A program made the translations under genes and the position numbers. This document shows positions 23,301-38,300 of a stretch of DNA of 64,000 bases, one piece after another (the stretch's first letter is position 1; each line of letters opens with the position of its first letter). Below the pieces are notes generated by a model that saw nothing but the letters and a program-made list of their open reading frames with translations, was not told the DNA's origin and ran no database searches. The stretch is from Ptiloglossa arizonensis (taxonomy: Eukaryota; Arthropoda; Insecta; Hymenoptera; Colletidae): contig NC_135060.1 of assembly GCF_051014685.1 (NCBI RefSeq), positions 8,494,001 to 8,558,000 of the forward strand, in the 5' to 3' direction.

Positions 23301-26300
23301 GCTATCCGCTCCGTCTACTTCTAAAAATCGTGCAATTGTTTTTAGAATACTCGAAACAGAGTTGCTGGTTATCGACGAGATCAATTTTCAACGATCCCGG
23401 GAGGGTGCATTTACGAGCGAACGTATCCCCGACCATTAGCCGATAAGAGCGCGTCCACTCTTGCAATGTAAGAGTATAAATACACTTTGGACGCGTTCCG
23501 TGTATATGGTCGAATTCCGATCGTTCTTCGGGGATATATTAATCGATGCGTTTCGAATTGGAGGGAATTCCGCCTTAGTTTTCACGATGTTACCGTTCTC
23601 TCTCTATATATATATATCTATATGTGTGCACGTGAACGGCGGTAAATAAAATGTATTAAATAAATTAACGTTTCGTTCCCACGATCGAGCGCAGCTACGA
23701 CTATTGAAAACTAAGTGCCCAATAAGCGAACCAGATAAGAAGCAAAAACGAAGAAATTGCGAGTTCGAAAGTGGAAAATGTTCCCGTATCTTCTTCTAAT
23801 TGCTTCCACGTATTAAGAACGAGAGAGAAAAGGAAACGGAGAATATTTCCTCGGACCTACCACTGGAAAATCACTCGTCGGAGAAGCGATTAACTTACCA
23901 CGAGTGCAGCGATACAACGATGCTAATAACTGTAATTAACCCTTTCGCTATGAGGAGTAACTATGGTCGATCCGCGCAAAACCAAACATTACACGTTATA
24001 ATTTTAACGTCGATCTATGTATACGCCCGGTTGTAAAACTATGTACGTACACCTCGTAAATTGCAACATTACGGGCAGGGAGGTTTAAGAACGGCGCCCA
24101 TTTAAGACCAACGTCAACGTGTACGCGTTATTCGATATACGGTTCAAACGTGGATGCGTCCACCTAACCAGCCACGCATCGACATTCTCGGCGAGAATGT
24201 TTTGCCGGTACGACGACGATCGCACACCGATCGCGTGCTGTTCGTGCGGTGACAACCAGGCGGTCGGTTCCCTCCAACGTGTCGCGTTATCGCTTCGAGA
24301 AATTAATAGAAATGGTATTCAATTTTATACGACGCGAGACGCCGCAAAACATATCGGGAAAATATTCTCCAACGAATACTTCTTCAATATCGAAGTCCGA
24401 CGCGATCCATATTACGGAAGGTTGCGCAATATGCAGATGAGTTACCAACGTATCGATATCGACACGTCGGATGTGCGGTAAACAATATCAACGCGCGGAC
24501 AACCGACGGTCAGTGGTTCGATACTATTCGAATCGATTTTACGCGTGAGCAAAATAGGTCGGATATCTTCAGCTAAGGTAGTATTCGTGAACAAGAATCA
24601 CGAATCGGTCGAATTCCAAAACAGAGATAGATGTCACTCCAGAAAACGGGTGCCCTCCGATCGCGAAAACAAAAACAGTCAACAAGAACGGTCTGTAACA
24701 GTCGGTCGATACGAGTCACAGTCAGTCGAGTTTTGTCCATTAATCGTTCCTACTAACCATTGTCTTGCGTACCAATCCTAAATTCGTAACCTCCGTCCCG
24801 TACAATACGGTTGTCCGATAGGATTTGCCCGTTACGAAAGTATTTGATATTTCCCCGCAAAATTGACGCGTATCTTCGACTTGTGCTTACCATCCACGGT
24901 GGAGACTGGCGACGAAGGCATGGAACGATCCTCGACGTCCGCGTTCGTACCGTTCACGACGCTCAACTGAACCCCCGGGTGCGAGGTGTTCTCGGTGAGC
25001 CGCGGCAGACACTCGGTCGAGGCAGGCGCCGTGTCCGGTTCGTCCTCGCTGTGAACCCGGTCGCTGACAATTCCAGAAGTCGTGTTGGACGACGTGCTCG
25101 AGATAACAGAAATTCGTTGATCGCCGCGCGCCCCGCGGGCCGTTAAGCTCAGCTTGCAACGTGCCGGATACATGTAGCAGTCGCGGAGAACCTTCCTCTC
25201 TGTTGGTCGCACCCGAAAGAAATCGTAAATTCGTTTTCGCTCGAACGATATATACATATACATATATATATTCACGGGAACTCCAATATAGTACCCGTGA
25301 TAAATTACCGAGTCCGGTTAACCGACCGTACACCGTGCCGGAGTCACTGGTTCCGATCGAACTCTCCGTCCTCGGAGAACAACTCGCGCAGCAGCGTCAC
25401 TGCGCGCACGTCAGTTGCAAATGATCGAACGACGATCTGCTACGCATCGAACTACCGTACCGACGCGAAAGATTCTTTGCGTTACCGTTTTTCCGTAATT
25501 TTTCCATCGAAAACGACGAAGAGAGACACACTAGGCGATTCGCGCTAGAACTAGCAAAGTGATGAATTTTACTTGTTTCGAACTTCTTTTTAAAATTACC
25601 TGATCATTCACGAAATCATTGCTCGCGATATTCTCGGATAAAATGGACAACCGATGGTACCCGTGAGTCGATTTACCCTTTCCCCGTTTAACATCCAAGA
25701 TACGTACGTGGTCCGATACAAACGATAACACGATCGGTGGTTCGAGCGTTAACATCGACGCGAGTCGAGAATAATTCCGTAATCTCTGATCGAAAGAGTC
25801 AAAGGTAGCCGATCTCAGTCTCTCACCTTCCTCCTCGCGCCTCTTCGCCTCGTTCACTCGCGGTGCTATGGCCATGGAGAACTGATGGGTGTCGCGACAG
25901 AGTCCCAGGAGCAGCTTGCTCTTGTCGTCGCATCCGCTGTAGAGGGTGAGCTTGTCCGGCTGATCGACAGCCCGTATCTCGAACTTCTTGCGCTGGACGG
26001 AAGAGATCGTGGGTCAGACGGTAAGGGAAGTATTGTCCGTCGAATCGTGGACGTCACGGTAACACGAGAGAACACGACGAGTGGATCGATAGAGGGTGAA
26101 CACTACTAACGTCGAAGCAGAGCTTGCCGATGTTGTTCCAGGCGAAGACACGCGGTGTCTCCTCCTCGGCGTACACTCGCACCCCGCGAGCGCATATCGC
26201 GAGGAGTATACGTCCCGGGCCCGGCTCGTTCTTGCTCCGTCTGAGCCGATAGAGGTGAGCGTTGAGCGGCGCCTCCAGCAGCACCGCCTCCCGGATGTAT

Positions 26301-29300
26301 TGGAGCTCTGCCTCCTCCCTCGATAAGCCCCGGTTGTCTCTATGCTGAACCGCGAGCACGGCGAGCACATTCGACTCGAGGCACATCTGAAGCCCACACG
26401 ATCATTGATTACGTTTAATCGGGGGATCCGACTACTGTTGCCGCTAAACTGTATAGCGTTCTTAACGGACTGCTTATGCAAGCCATCGAACTGTCCAGCA
26501 GGCTACTATACCGGATAGGGGTGGGGTGGGGAGGAAACTCGGACCGCGAAAGGTTTACGATCGAGGGGCATCAACGCGGGAATAGGTCTACATTCCAGAA
26601 GGTAAATCTTAGAAAAACGAGGAACTACGATTTATGTTTGCCGAGGAAATGATGCACGCTCCGGTATAATTGGAGGATCGCCAACTCGGCGAGGTATCCC
26701 GATACTTTGAAAACTCGAGCGCGCTTTACAGGACGTTTCAAAATTATAGCCACGCACCGGAACCGAGTGGGAGTACCGAGTGGTTCGATGCGCAACCTTT
26801 TTTTTTCTTTTTCTTTCTTTTCCGTCGCGATGATTAACGATCGAGATATCGAACGATATCTCGAGTGCTCGGCGCGACGACCGTCATTTTTAACGCGGGT
26901 TCACGGCGCTAACGATTATCTCGTACTCGCCACGAAACGAACGATCGACTTTCCTTCAATTTTTGCTAATTCGACTTCACTTCTCGCGAGAATCTATAAA
27001 TCGCGAGATTTGGCTCGTACTCAGATACAGAGCAGTTTATACAAGGATACAAATACTAGAAGATACAAGTATCACCGTATCGAGACCCTGATGCGTGTTT
27101 CATCGATTCTGTCGAATTATCCAAACACCTGATCCTCTAACGAAGTTAGGGTAAAGCTCCAAAAGAGGTGAATCTCTGGCCAGTCTCTTCCGCGGATTTG
27201 TCAAATTGTTCGAATCTTTCCAACCAATCTTCCACGGTGAAAGTAGCTACATCGCTACTGTAGCTACTTTTGGTCAATGTAGCTACATCGCTGCTGCAGC
27301 TACGTTTAGTCAAGGTAGTTACATCGCTGCTGCAACTACTTTTGGTCAAGGTAGCTACATCGCTGCTGCAGCTACTTTTGGTCAATGTAGCTACATCGCT
27401 GCTGCAGCTACTTTTGGTCAAGATAACTACATTGCTGCTACAGCTACTTTTGGTCAAAGTAGCTACATCGTTGCTACAGCTACTTTTGGTCAAGGTAGTT
27501 ACATCGCTGCTGCAGCTACTTTTGGTCAATGTAGCTACATCGAGCATCAGTTCGGTGTTTCCAGCGTCTCGAAACAAATACTTACGTGAGGCGGAAGGTA
27601 ATCCGTGGGTTTGCAGTATCCCACAGATCCTGCGTGTGGCCTATGCCGTTCTTCGGAGTAGTCCCCAAGATCGGCTTGTAGGGCAAGACCCGCGAGTGTG
27701 AGCAGAGGCGTAACGATGGATGGCTCGTGCAGGGGATGGTGAGGATGGAGGCTCTCCACCCCGCCGCCATGCCTGACGACATTGTCCCGCAGTTGCAGGT
27801 AATAGTGGTGACGCGTCGTCTCATCGCTGAAACAAATCGTTATTTTTCGTTTTTAGTCACGATACGGGAGGAAGTACCGATATTATCGTTATTATTTTCT
27901 TTATTTACGGACTTGAAGCCCTCCTTCGAATAACACGTTACGGTTATTTTCAAACGACGACGGAGGAGTCGTTGAGCGCTTGAAAGAAAAATAAAAGGGA
28001 AAGAAGAATTGAAAGTATAGAATCGGTTAGAGCGAGACATTGACAATACACACATGCGAAAGGTTTTCAATGTATTTATGGAGAGATCGAAAGAGTTTAT
28101 CTGTGCAGATGATTCGTTTGTCGTTTTGGTTATCACGAGTGGACAGTGCCTGGAGAAGTTCCGTTGGTACTTATGCCAATAATCTATTTTAGAAAATAAT
28201 TGTATTGTATTAATATAAATATTTGCGATACAATAATTTTATTGTACTCGCCTATTTGGAAACACTTCACGGTACGGTCGTTCTTTATTGTATCGCATAT
28301 ATCTACTTCGTGTCAGACCGATTAACCCAAACTCGACACGTCGTCTAGACAGATGAGAAATTAACCGTGGAAGAGTGCACGGTGAGAGAACGCGTGCAAA
28401 TTATACGAGCGTATTACGAAAGATCGTGATCTTTGAAACGATTCGAGAAGAAGTGTAAATATCGATCGACGACGATCGGGGCACCCTGTACAATCCACGA
28501 GTGTACGCTCGGTCCAACTCCGTTTCGTTCCCCAAAGCGGTGGAGGTAATCGAGTGGATGTCTAAGCCGGTTGAAACTCGATGGAACGATATCCAACGCG
28601 ATCGACTTACGTAACAGCGCACGAATTTCACAAGACATCGTGTTTCGTACGGTGGAATGTGTCCGTAGAAACGTCGACCGGACGTTCTTAAATAAAGGTT
28701 TTCGAACGCGGGACGCGTTGCCGTTAAGAGAGAGAGACAAATGAGAAAGAAAGAGAGAGAGAGAGAGAGAGAGGGAGAAAAAAATTCATCTCTATGGAAG
28801 CACGGGATTTAATTATTCACGAGTCACGATACGATTCATTATATCGGCGAGCGTGTCGGAAACACTTGAAAACCATTCACCGAAGTTCGATCGATCCACC
28901 ATCGTCCTCCCCGCTGGTCTCTCCGCTATGAAGAGAAGGAACGTTCGGTAACCGTGAGAAGCTTATCCCACGGAAATGGCAAGGTTATTATTATTATTAT
29001 TATTTATGCAAATGATTTCTCGCGATTCGGTGCGCTATCCGTTATGCGGAACATATTCGTGCGGCGCGCCGCGGCGCCTCGTTGGCCGACGCCAAGTACG
29101 CGGAACATTTTAAAAAGGATCTAGACGGTGCTCGTGAAATAATAACAACGGTACGTTTTCGTTCGATCGGAGTCGCGGCACGATACGAATCGAGGAGTCG
29201 AAATTAGACGCGTCGAGGTAAATGTGTACGGTGATGGTGTTACGACGAGATACAGCTGTACGCTATTATTGATCCGATCTATTATAGTTTATAGGCGTGG

Positions 29301-32300
29301 AGAGGTCTGGACCCCCATTGTGGTAAATTGTGCATCGTTGTTCGATGTGGATCGTACGAAATTATTTTGTTGCTTCGTTATTTTAGCTTCGAAAAAAAAA
29401 AAGAAAAGAAACAAACAATGCATCGTTTAATGTTTCTCGAAGTCGTCTCGACTATACGGATATAGGAGCTTTCGAAAAGGTACACGCGACCGTGGATCGC
29501 AACTCGGAGTAGAAAGTATAGGCACATCGTATTTACAAACATAATAGGAAGTTCTCGGAGAACGAATTGCACAAGAGTTTCTCATCCTGTGGAATTGACG
29601 CATTCCAAACGCGATAATCTCGAGGTAAAGGTTTAACGGTGACTTAATAGTGAAATCGTTAAGAGCGCTGGATTACGCTCCTGGCGAAATTGTTGACACA
29701 ATTTTAATGTCGAAGAAATACCATGAAAATGACAGAGTAACGGCACGACCGTACCGTGAAGTGTTTCCAAATAGGCGAATATCTTGGAAACCATTAGCTT
29801 CGAGATACGGGTACCTTTGATCTTAAAATTCGTTACACCGATTTCTACTACAAGTACTAGATATTTTATTTAAAAAAAAAAAGAACAATGATGACCTATA
29901 AATCACTTTTACATTTTCAGTCACGAAGAAAGCACAGTCGTTGCATTGCGTCCTCTTCGATGTTGGACAACTTTTGTACGCGGTACGTTTTATTATTTTA
30001 AACAGCGTAGACGCTTGGTGTATTTTTTTTTTTAAATCGAGCTACGACGGAAGTAACTTCTCGTGTTGTACAATCGCTCGCATCGTACGTCGAATCTCAT
30101 TGTATTTGCACAATCGCTATTATACAGGTGCATGGTACGCGTACGTATGTTTTTCTACGAGCGAATGGGTTTTACGAACGAAGAAAAAATGATACAGGAG
30201 AAAAAGTTTCATTAATTTTTACGAGTTCGATGGCTTGTGCAAATTTTCAAACGTTACAATCAATTTCGGAATACAGAGACAAACTTAATAGTTTGTATTG
30301 GAAAGTTATAAGTTTGTTTATATCCCGCGAAAGCGATTACAAAGACGACTCTATCGACGTATGACATAACAATATTCAAGGTGACACGTGGCGAGGAATA
30401 AAAAACAGCAACGAGAATCTGATACACATTGGAATCAGAGTTGAGCAACGACCACGATCCCCAACAATCGTAACTTAATAAACATTCATATACCGTGCGT
30501 TGTTCAATTCATTTTAACCCTCTGTTAAAATGAATTATATAATCAATGTTCAAATTTCCACGGTGAACTTTACAAAAATAACTTTAATCGAGACTATCAT
30601 GTATATAAAGAAAACTATATTGTTTATAAATTTCCCTTAATTGAAAATCTATTAAAAATTTCAAAGAATACGTATCTAAACGTCGATTTAGTTCGATGCA
30701 TCTTCGAAAAATAATTTCGAGTCATCGTTGTTAAATTTCTTTCAAATTTCTACCGTGAACTTTACAAGAATAACTTCGATCAAGATTATCATTTGTAAAA
30801 AGAAAACTATACTATTAATAAATTTCCCTTAATTCGAAATTTCAAAGTTTCTTCGCAAAATAATTTCGAGTCATCGTTATTAATCTCCGATGGAATAAAA
30901 ATACGTATTGTAGAGAGACACGGTGAAGAGGTTGCAAGTAACGCTGCAATGTGAAAAGAAGCGCAGATCGCGAGATAACGTAGCACGGTACTACAGGTTT
31001 GCCCTACGTTGCGACGTAAATCCGCTTATAGAAAACTAGACGTATCTGGTGGCGATGCGCGTCGAAAGACTCATCGTGCAACTTTGCGTAACGATAAACG
31101 ACGCACTTCCGCCTGTATAGTCCACGTGAGCATCACACGGTGACGTTTGATACAGTTCGCACGCATCGTGCATAGCAATAGAAACTAACCCTGCAACTCA
31201 GCGAAACAACACGCCCGAGATTACGAAAGTGCGTCAACGTAGGGAGCGCTGCGACTCGCGTGTCGTGTTACCAATTCTCTCGTAAATATCTCGATATTAG
31301 AGATATTAATCAAACCTTGTTATTTCGATCCATTGTCCATTCGTACTAACTCACTGCCTCTCTACTTCTTCCTTTAACACGAGCTCGACGTCAATCCACA
31401 AGGACCGTACACTTTTCGTTTAGGTAGTGTCGGTCCATAGAGACTGACTATCAAAATTAAGAAATAAACGTTGTATCTAATGTAGTATAAAAAAAATATT
31501 CGTACGCTTCTTTAACGAATCCCTGAACATTGTAAAACAAAACTTTGAATAGACAACCAACTAAAATTCTTTCTACTCGAGTGGTCTTGAAAGTCACTAT
31601 TCCGTGACTTTTTCTAACCGATCGTCTCTTGGTTAATCCCGGTTTAACGCTTGCTAGCTTATTAACGTCTGTGTATACTTTGTATATTTTTACATAGATT
31701 GAGTTAGCAACTAACGACACACAATATTAACTCTTGCTTCGAATAATTAAGGCTCTCTTTATATCGTTGGATAAGATTTTTCTCAATTGTGAATTTCAAC
31801 AGCAGTTAAACGTAACTTTGACCGAAATGAAAATTTCTTTCGAACGAGTTGTACGTAATTTTAGCCAGTGCGATACGAGTGCATTAACTTTTGAAACGAG
31901 TAAAATATACGAACGTTCGTCCACGAGCGACAAGTCCTAGAAATGCACGACGAACACGTCGATGTCCGGTTCGTGCAATCTTCGTAAAAGGTTCTTCGTA
32001 ACGCGAGGTCTGTCGTTGTCGCGAAGAAGAATGACATCGCGGCTATCGACGAAAGAGTTTTATTAACTTCGGTAAATTCAATATCCTGTGCACATGACTG
32101 GCAGTAATTTATCGAGCAAGTCACAATCCGTAATAGAAGGCACTGCGCACGATCGAGGGAACCGTATTCTTGCACACTCGCGCTGTATCGTAACGAGTTT
32201 ATGCGTACAACGAACTAAATAGATTTTATTGTTGCTCGAGTCTCCGAGATAGATGTTTAAAAACCGGTTTCGAGGTAGCGAGGACGATTGAGAAAAAGTG

Positions 32301-35300
32301 AAAAAAAATAGAAAAGTAGAACCGTCGGAGATGAACGGGTAAACGTGGAAATCGAAGGTGGTCCCTGTCAATGTTTTACATATCGGTGGATACTGTGGCT
32401 GTAAATGTAATTTTTTTTTATTCGTAACAGCTCGTCCAGATCGGAATGCTTCTAAAAACCGAAGGAATCTTTTTACGAGGGTTAGCCAAGGAAGTCGTCT
32501 TGTAGAAAACTAAAAAACGGATCCAACGACACTGAGGAACCAACTGGAAGCGGAAGATGTCCACGAATACGTAAAGAAAGAGACGCAAAAAGGTATTTTA
32601 TCGAACGCGAAGCGGTTCTGTGCCAACTGTAAAGAAAATGTATCTAAGGAAGCACTCGAATGGTGCACCAGTGTGCGATAAATGGCATCGGATATGTTCA
32701 GTTCTGATTAGATTAAAATGAAACATAACGGTAATTTTGCTTCGATTTCGTTCTTCGTCGTTTCACGGAATTTATTCCGCCTAATTACAAGCTGTTAATA
32801 AGGAAACTAAATATTTGTTCTTGGTCGCTTTACTTCGTTCCCAAAGTGCGAAACAACCATTGCCTATAAAATACTTGCTTTCGAAGAAAATCATGGATAA
32901 CGAGACTCTCTATCGAAGACACCTGCATTTGCACGAAAAATATACAAGCACGATTACGTATCTTCCAACCTCGTGAAATATCAACGATTATTATCATTCT
33001 TGAATTCGACTCGATCGTGTTCGCACAACGTTTAACTCCTATATAAAAAATTAAAGCGATCGTGATATTTCTCAAGAGACGTCCTCCTCTAGACCCATTC
33101 AATAGTTTAAAACTTATCGGACTGTACTGTTCGATGTACAACAAAACTTATTAAGAAACTTAGTACTATACTGTTCGATAAGTTTTATCGAACGACTTAT
33201 TGAACAACCATATACTATTGAACTAAAAACTTAACCAACAACCCGGTAAATCTTCAAACGCGCGTATCTCGCAAACTCGGCAGCCTCTCTGTGAACGAGA
33301 ACGCAAACCTATCGCGAAATTCGTAAAAATGTCGGTTCGATCGCGAACGAACCGAGCAAGGAAACAGGAAAATGAAGGAACGGTTGGAACGGGTGTTTTC
33401 GGATGTGTTCGGCGCCCGGTGAGCCGTGGGTCCTTTCACGAATTAAACCCTCGTCGACGTGGACGTGCGGTGAATGCGGCGGGGCCCCCGATGTAAATCA
33501 CGGGTTTCGGGTGGAAATCAGAAAGCAACTACGTATCAGTATAATTACCGGGACGAGTGCTTTCATTTAATGCGCACGGTCTATCTATCACGCGCCACGT
33601 AATAATTTATAATTACAAGAGTAGGTAGCACTTAGCTACCGGACAGGAGTCGAGATTTCGTTTCGCGAGTAAGAAGAGGAGGAAGATCGTCCAGGGAGAA
33701 TCGAGCCACCCTTTTTGGCTTCGTCCTTCGCTTCCAGTCACTCCCCGTTTTCTCTATCCTCGTTACCCCGGGCCCTCGAGCCTTCCCCCCTCTCCTCGAC
33801 CTCCTCCCCTACTCCCTTCAACGAACGGTTCCTATCGTCTCCCTCGCGCCACGACGCCGAACGCGTGTGCCCAACACTGTCAAACTCTCTTTCGGTTTGG
33901 TTTCGCTCTCGCCCCGTTGTCGATTTCCTCTCCTTTTCTTCGACTGTCCCTCCTTCTCGGGTCCTCCGGGGCAAGCCGGGGAACCCTTATAATCGCGATA
34001 CACCGCGGCTAGGAAAAAAGGGACAAAAGGCGGGCCCGGTAGGCTACGCGGGTTTGGCAGTTTGGCCGGGCACCGGTGGCGCAGGGGAGTATTTGAAGCG
34101 GAACGCTAATTACTCCGATTAATTCTGCAATCCATTTGGGGGCCCGTCCGATGGCCGGAGCGTCCTCGACTAATTTAGCTTCCTGCGAGAGGCCAAGCCT
34201 CTTTCGAGTGAATAATTTGTCAGCCGGTGGGCTCGATCCGACTACCGGAGTTTTTATTCGCGCTTACGATTCGATCGCGGATTCGTCCGATGGGACTTTT
34301 TCTGCTTCCTAAACCCTTTCGCAGTTTCGTCCGTATCGCGGTACCGAACCGTGAGAGAACCGTCAGAGACACGGCCAAGGTGAAACCTTCCACTTCTGAG
34401 ACGAACGCTGATCGAGAGTACACCTTTCAGATCGTAATCTCTCCATTTTGGTAAAGTAATCCGTAGTCTTTAAACTATAACGAAATTTACGATCTTGGTC
34501 GAAAAATAAAGTCGAGCTTTGTACGTATTCTACACGTTCACGAAGAGAATACATCAGATCGTGTATCTCTTGAAATTATTTAACCTTTGTCTGGAATAGT
34601 TTTTGGTATCGTCAATAGTACCAAAATGTACGATCTTGTTTGAAAAATAAAGTCGAGCTTTGTACGTTCTCTACACGTTCACAAAGAGAATACATCAGAT
34701 CGTGTACTTCTTGAAATTATTTAACCTTTGTCTGGAATAGTTTTAAGTATCGTCAACAGTTTGGAAAATATTCTGAGCGTCTCGACTGAAACTCGTCACC
34801 CTGTATACAGAGAAGACACGAAAATACGTTTCGTCGACTCGTAGATCAAACCGTTTGGAATTCGTCCTGTATGGAAAAAAGGGAGGATCGAAAACTCGTT
34901 TAAAATTTCGAACGCGACTTGTAGGTATGCTAATAACAAAATATCACGGTACTGATTCACCAGACTCGAGCGAAAGAAATCGTCTGTCGTTCCGACACGA
35001 TTACATTTTGCCAAATGATATTTAGTTCGTGTCGACATCTTTCGTACAATTTTTAAAAAAGTTTTTCACGAAACTTTTCTCTGAAAAATGTTATTAGTTT
35101 CGTGTTTCTCACCTACTGTTGCATTTCTACATATTTTCGTCGATTTTCGTTTATTTCTCAGCTAATAACTACTTATCTCATAACGAGTCAATTGTTTTCG
35201 TACTTGTTTGCGAAGTAATTTTGGCATATTTAAAAAACGAACTAATTTGATGTATTACGATCTTCTTCGAAAAAGTAAAGTCGAGTTTTCACGCCTTCGC

Positions 35301-38300
35301 TTCTATGCGAAGTAATTTTGGAAAAGTAACGTGCATTTGAGAGTTAAATGGCGTTCGTAAGGAACGATTTCGGTGATGTCGCTTGTAAAGGGGTTGGATG
35401 TCGAAGCTGCCAACGAGTGAGAATCGTTAGAACGCGATCGAAATCTATTTCGATATTTCTACGTTGAGAAATCTATGGATGGCTTACCTTAGGAGCAATG
35501 GCGTGTCGACGTAGTAACGAACGCGAAAGTAAAGGACGAACGCTGGCCGTCCGCTGCTGTCTAAACCCTGCAAATCACAAGACGATATAATTAAAATTCA
35601 TTTCAATTAGCAGGCATCGGTTAACCAACGATGTTTCGCGCATCTTCGATCGGTGAGATCCTTGACGGTTGAACAGGTGCGTAGGAAAAATGATAGCTTC
35701 GAAGAAACTGTTAGACGTTACTGTAACGCGAATAGAAATAGAAAGGTTGCGCAAGGTATCGCTAATAAGGTACTTGGATGAAACTTGGCGCACGAACAGA
35801 GCATCGAAATCGATATTTGACCCGTATTGTTTTTCATCGGCCGATATTCCGTGACCACCACTTTTAACGTTTATGGAAGGAATTTGATTCGATTTCTCTA
35901 GAATTAAAATAATAAAAAATTAATCGGTAAGACACAATTCTTTTCTCGACTAGTATTCCCAAAATCTGAATGAAAATTTCTACAAATTACACGTGACACC
36001 AGAGTATTTAAATAGATCGGTTTTTTAAATATCTGCTTGCAATAACGTACGATTTGCCGAAATTTGTATCGAGATGAAATTAATCGCGACAAAAATTAAA
36101 CCGTTCTCGTATTCAACGTTTCTGTTTATCTCCGTTAGTCTTCGAGTCGTTTAACTAAAATATATTACACCCAGAATTATCGGAGTAGTTTTCACCCGAT
36201 TATAATATTTTTTGATGCTCCGTCCGTGGGTCTTGTTTCGTAAAAATCAAAGATGGCCGATGCGAGTACGTCCGCATCGCTACCTGGTCGTTTTATCCGC
36301 GCACCTGGCCAACCGTCTAGAGTCTCCCTAATCCAAGAACGTTGATATTAGCTCGAATTGCGGGACATTGATTCTCGAATCGATCGGTACTCATCGTGTC
36401 TTCATCGTGCAAGATCTCGCGGCCTTCGAGAGTCACCGATTTGGCTCAAGTGCATCTAACACGCACCGAGCGTGACACGTGAAACGCATAGTTCACGATT
36501 ACTCGATAGAATCGTTTCTAAAATTTCGAGAATCGCGTTAACCACGCACGATCCACGTTCGCGTACCATTCTTCTCCATTACGTAGATTCGTTGTTCCAT
36601 CTCGCAGCCACGCGTGTACGAATATACTTGATACGCTCGGAGCGCCTCGTATAACTCGTTCGACGCATTATAATCGAATCGGGACCGAGCCAAGGGTAAG
36701 AAGATTCTCGTAAATCAAATCGGAGCACCTGTTTTCGTTAATTCGATGCTAACAATAGCGGTAAGGAAAACTTGGACGTTCACCGTGTTGGCCTAACATC
36801 GACCGCATCCTCTCGAAGCCACGGCCTCCGGAGACAATGAATTGTTTCGATGATCGGATTGTTCCTAACTAGAATAAGTAACTCGAGAAGCGTTCGTCGA
36901 CTAGATCGAACAAAGACGCCGCCGATCGTATTATTTCTGTCGTCGAATCGATAACAACCGATATCGCGACGTATCGTTCGCGCTCGCTGTTAACGATCGT
37001 TGCTGATCAACGCCGTCTCGATTCGTAAATCCTCGTTGCTCGACGGTGCCACGGATTTACGCTCGGTACCTCGTCGTGCCGAGCGTTAAACTTCGGCAGC
37101 CACTCGCGAGCTACCGCGACGAAAGAAAAACCGCCAACGTGGGCGAAACCACCAAACCGTGAATACGCCCACGCGTGTCCCGGCCCACGCGCGCTCAAGC
37201 ACGGTAGCTACACGCGTTCCACCGAGAATCGGGACTAAATTCGACCGTAGGGATTCTCCAGCGGTCTCTGGGCCCCGTGAAACTCGGGACCGGGAGATTC
37301 GAAGATCGATAACGAGACCATCTGTTGGCTTCGGTGAAACCTGACAGGACGACTTTTTTAATATCTTTAATATTTCGCTGTCAGCGTTATCGAGAGATAA
37401 ATACGGATTCTTTTTTACTCGTTCACGGTACCCTTTGGCGCGACGCGGACCGACCAGGAGTCTTCGAAACGATGACGAAACCAACGGACGACATTGTCGG
37501 GCGTGAAAATTACTCACCGCGTGGTAAGTTTGCGAATTTTGCGCCTTGCGCGTCACTATACGGACTCGAAATCGTAACGTGTAAACACGCGCGTATAGTT
37601 TCAAGGTATTTTTTATTCAACTTTTTACGAATTTCTTCTATCCGTGATCCCATGAAAGACGACTCTCGGTCGTTACGGAACTCGACGTAGAAACGCGTCG
37701 TTTTTCCCAACGTGGAACATTCCAATACTTCGTACCTTACGAATACATCAAAGTGGAAAAAATTACGCTCGAAAAATGTCTGTACGTACTTTTTGTTCGA
37801 AGAAATTTCAACGACCGGTTCTTCGTATCGGAGAAGAATCTTCGAAGGCGAATGGTTGACAGTTTGTGGCCATTTCTGACTTTCTTCGGGTCATTTAAAT
37901 CCGATTACTAGGGCGCGTTCACGGTTCGAGGTGGGTGTTGGAAGCTGATCGAGTACGCGGGACAATGTTTCGAATATCGTTTGAAGTAAACGTTCGAAAA
38001 GAAAAATTGGAAGATTTACGGTTCGTGGAATTGGCCATCGATGCTTTCGTTTTCGTTTCGGAAGATACCTCTCGAATCTTTACAATTTTCTTCGACACCG
38101 TGAACTTGAATAAATATCACGAATCTCTACAATTGTCTTCGACACCGTGAATTTAAATAAATATCACGTGTCCTTTCCGCGAAGCGAACGATTCGAAAAA
38201 TTGAACGCGTCTCGTTCCCTCGGTAAGCTGGACAACTTTCTCACACACCCTGCTGTAACTCTCGTCTCCTTTCGCCCGAGGTGTGCGACGATACTTTTAC

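Larger units (their letters stand above)
27827..35487 (-). other. ex: expanded third visible intron (7.7 kb)
   Basis: No nested gene recognised. It contains a (GA)n tract near 28,750, an (ATT)n tract near 28,990, a 13-bp-arm inverted repeat at 30506-30536, and tandem duplications at 30551-30890 and 34480-34756. A GC-rich island at about 33,420-34,260 has no coding signature. Confidence 0.7.

Noticed and set aside
27146..27701. Repetitive 12-residue frames near 27.3 kb as a novel repeat protein
   Set aside because: The 36-bp array is between two expanded exons with consensus splice sites.
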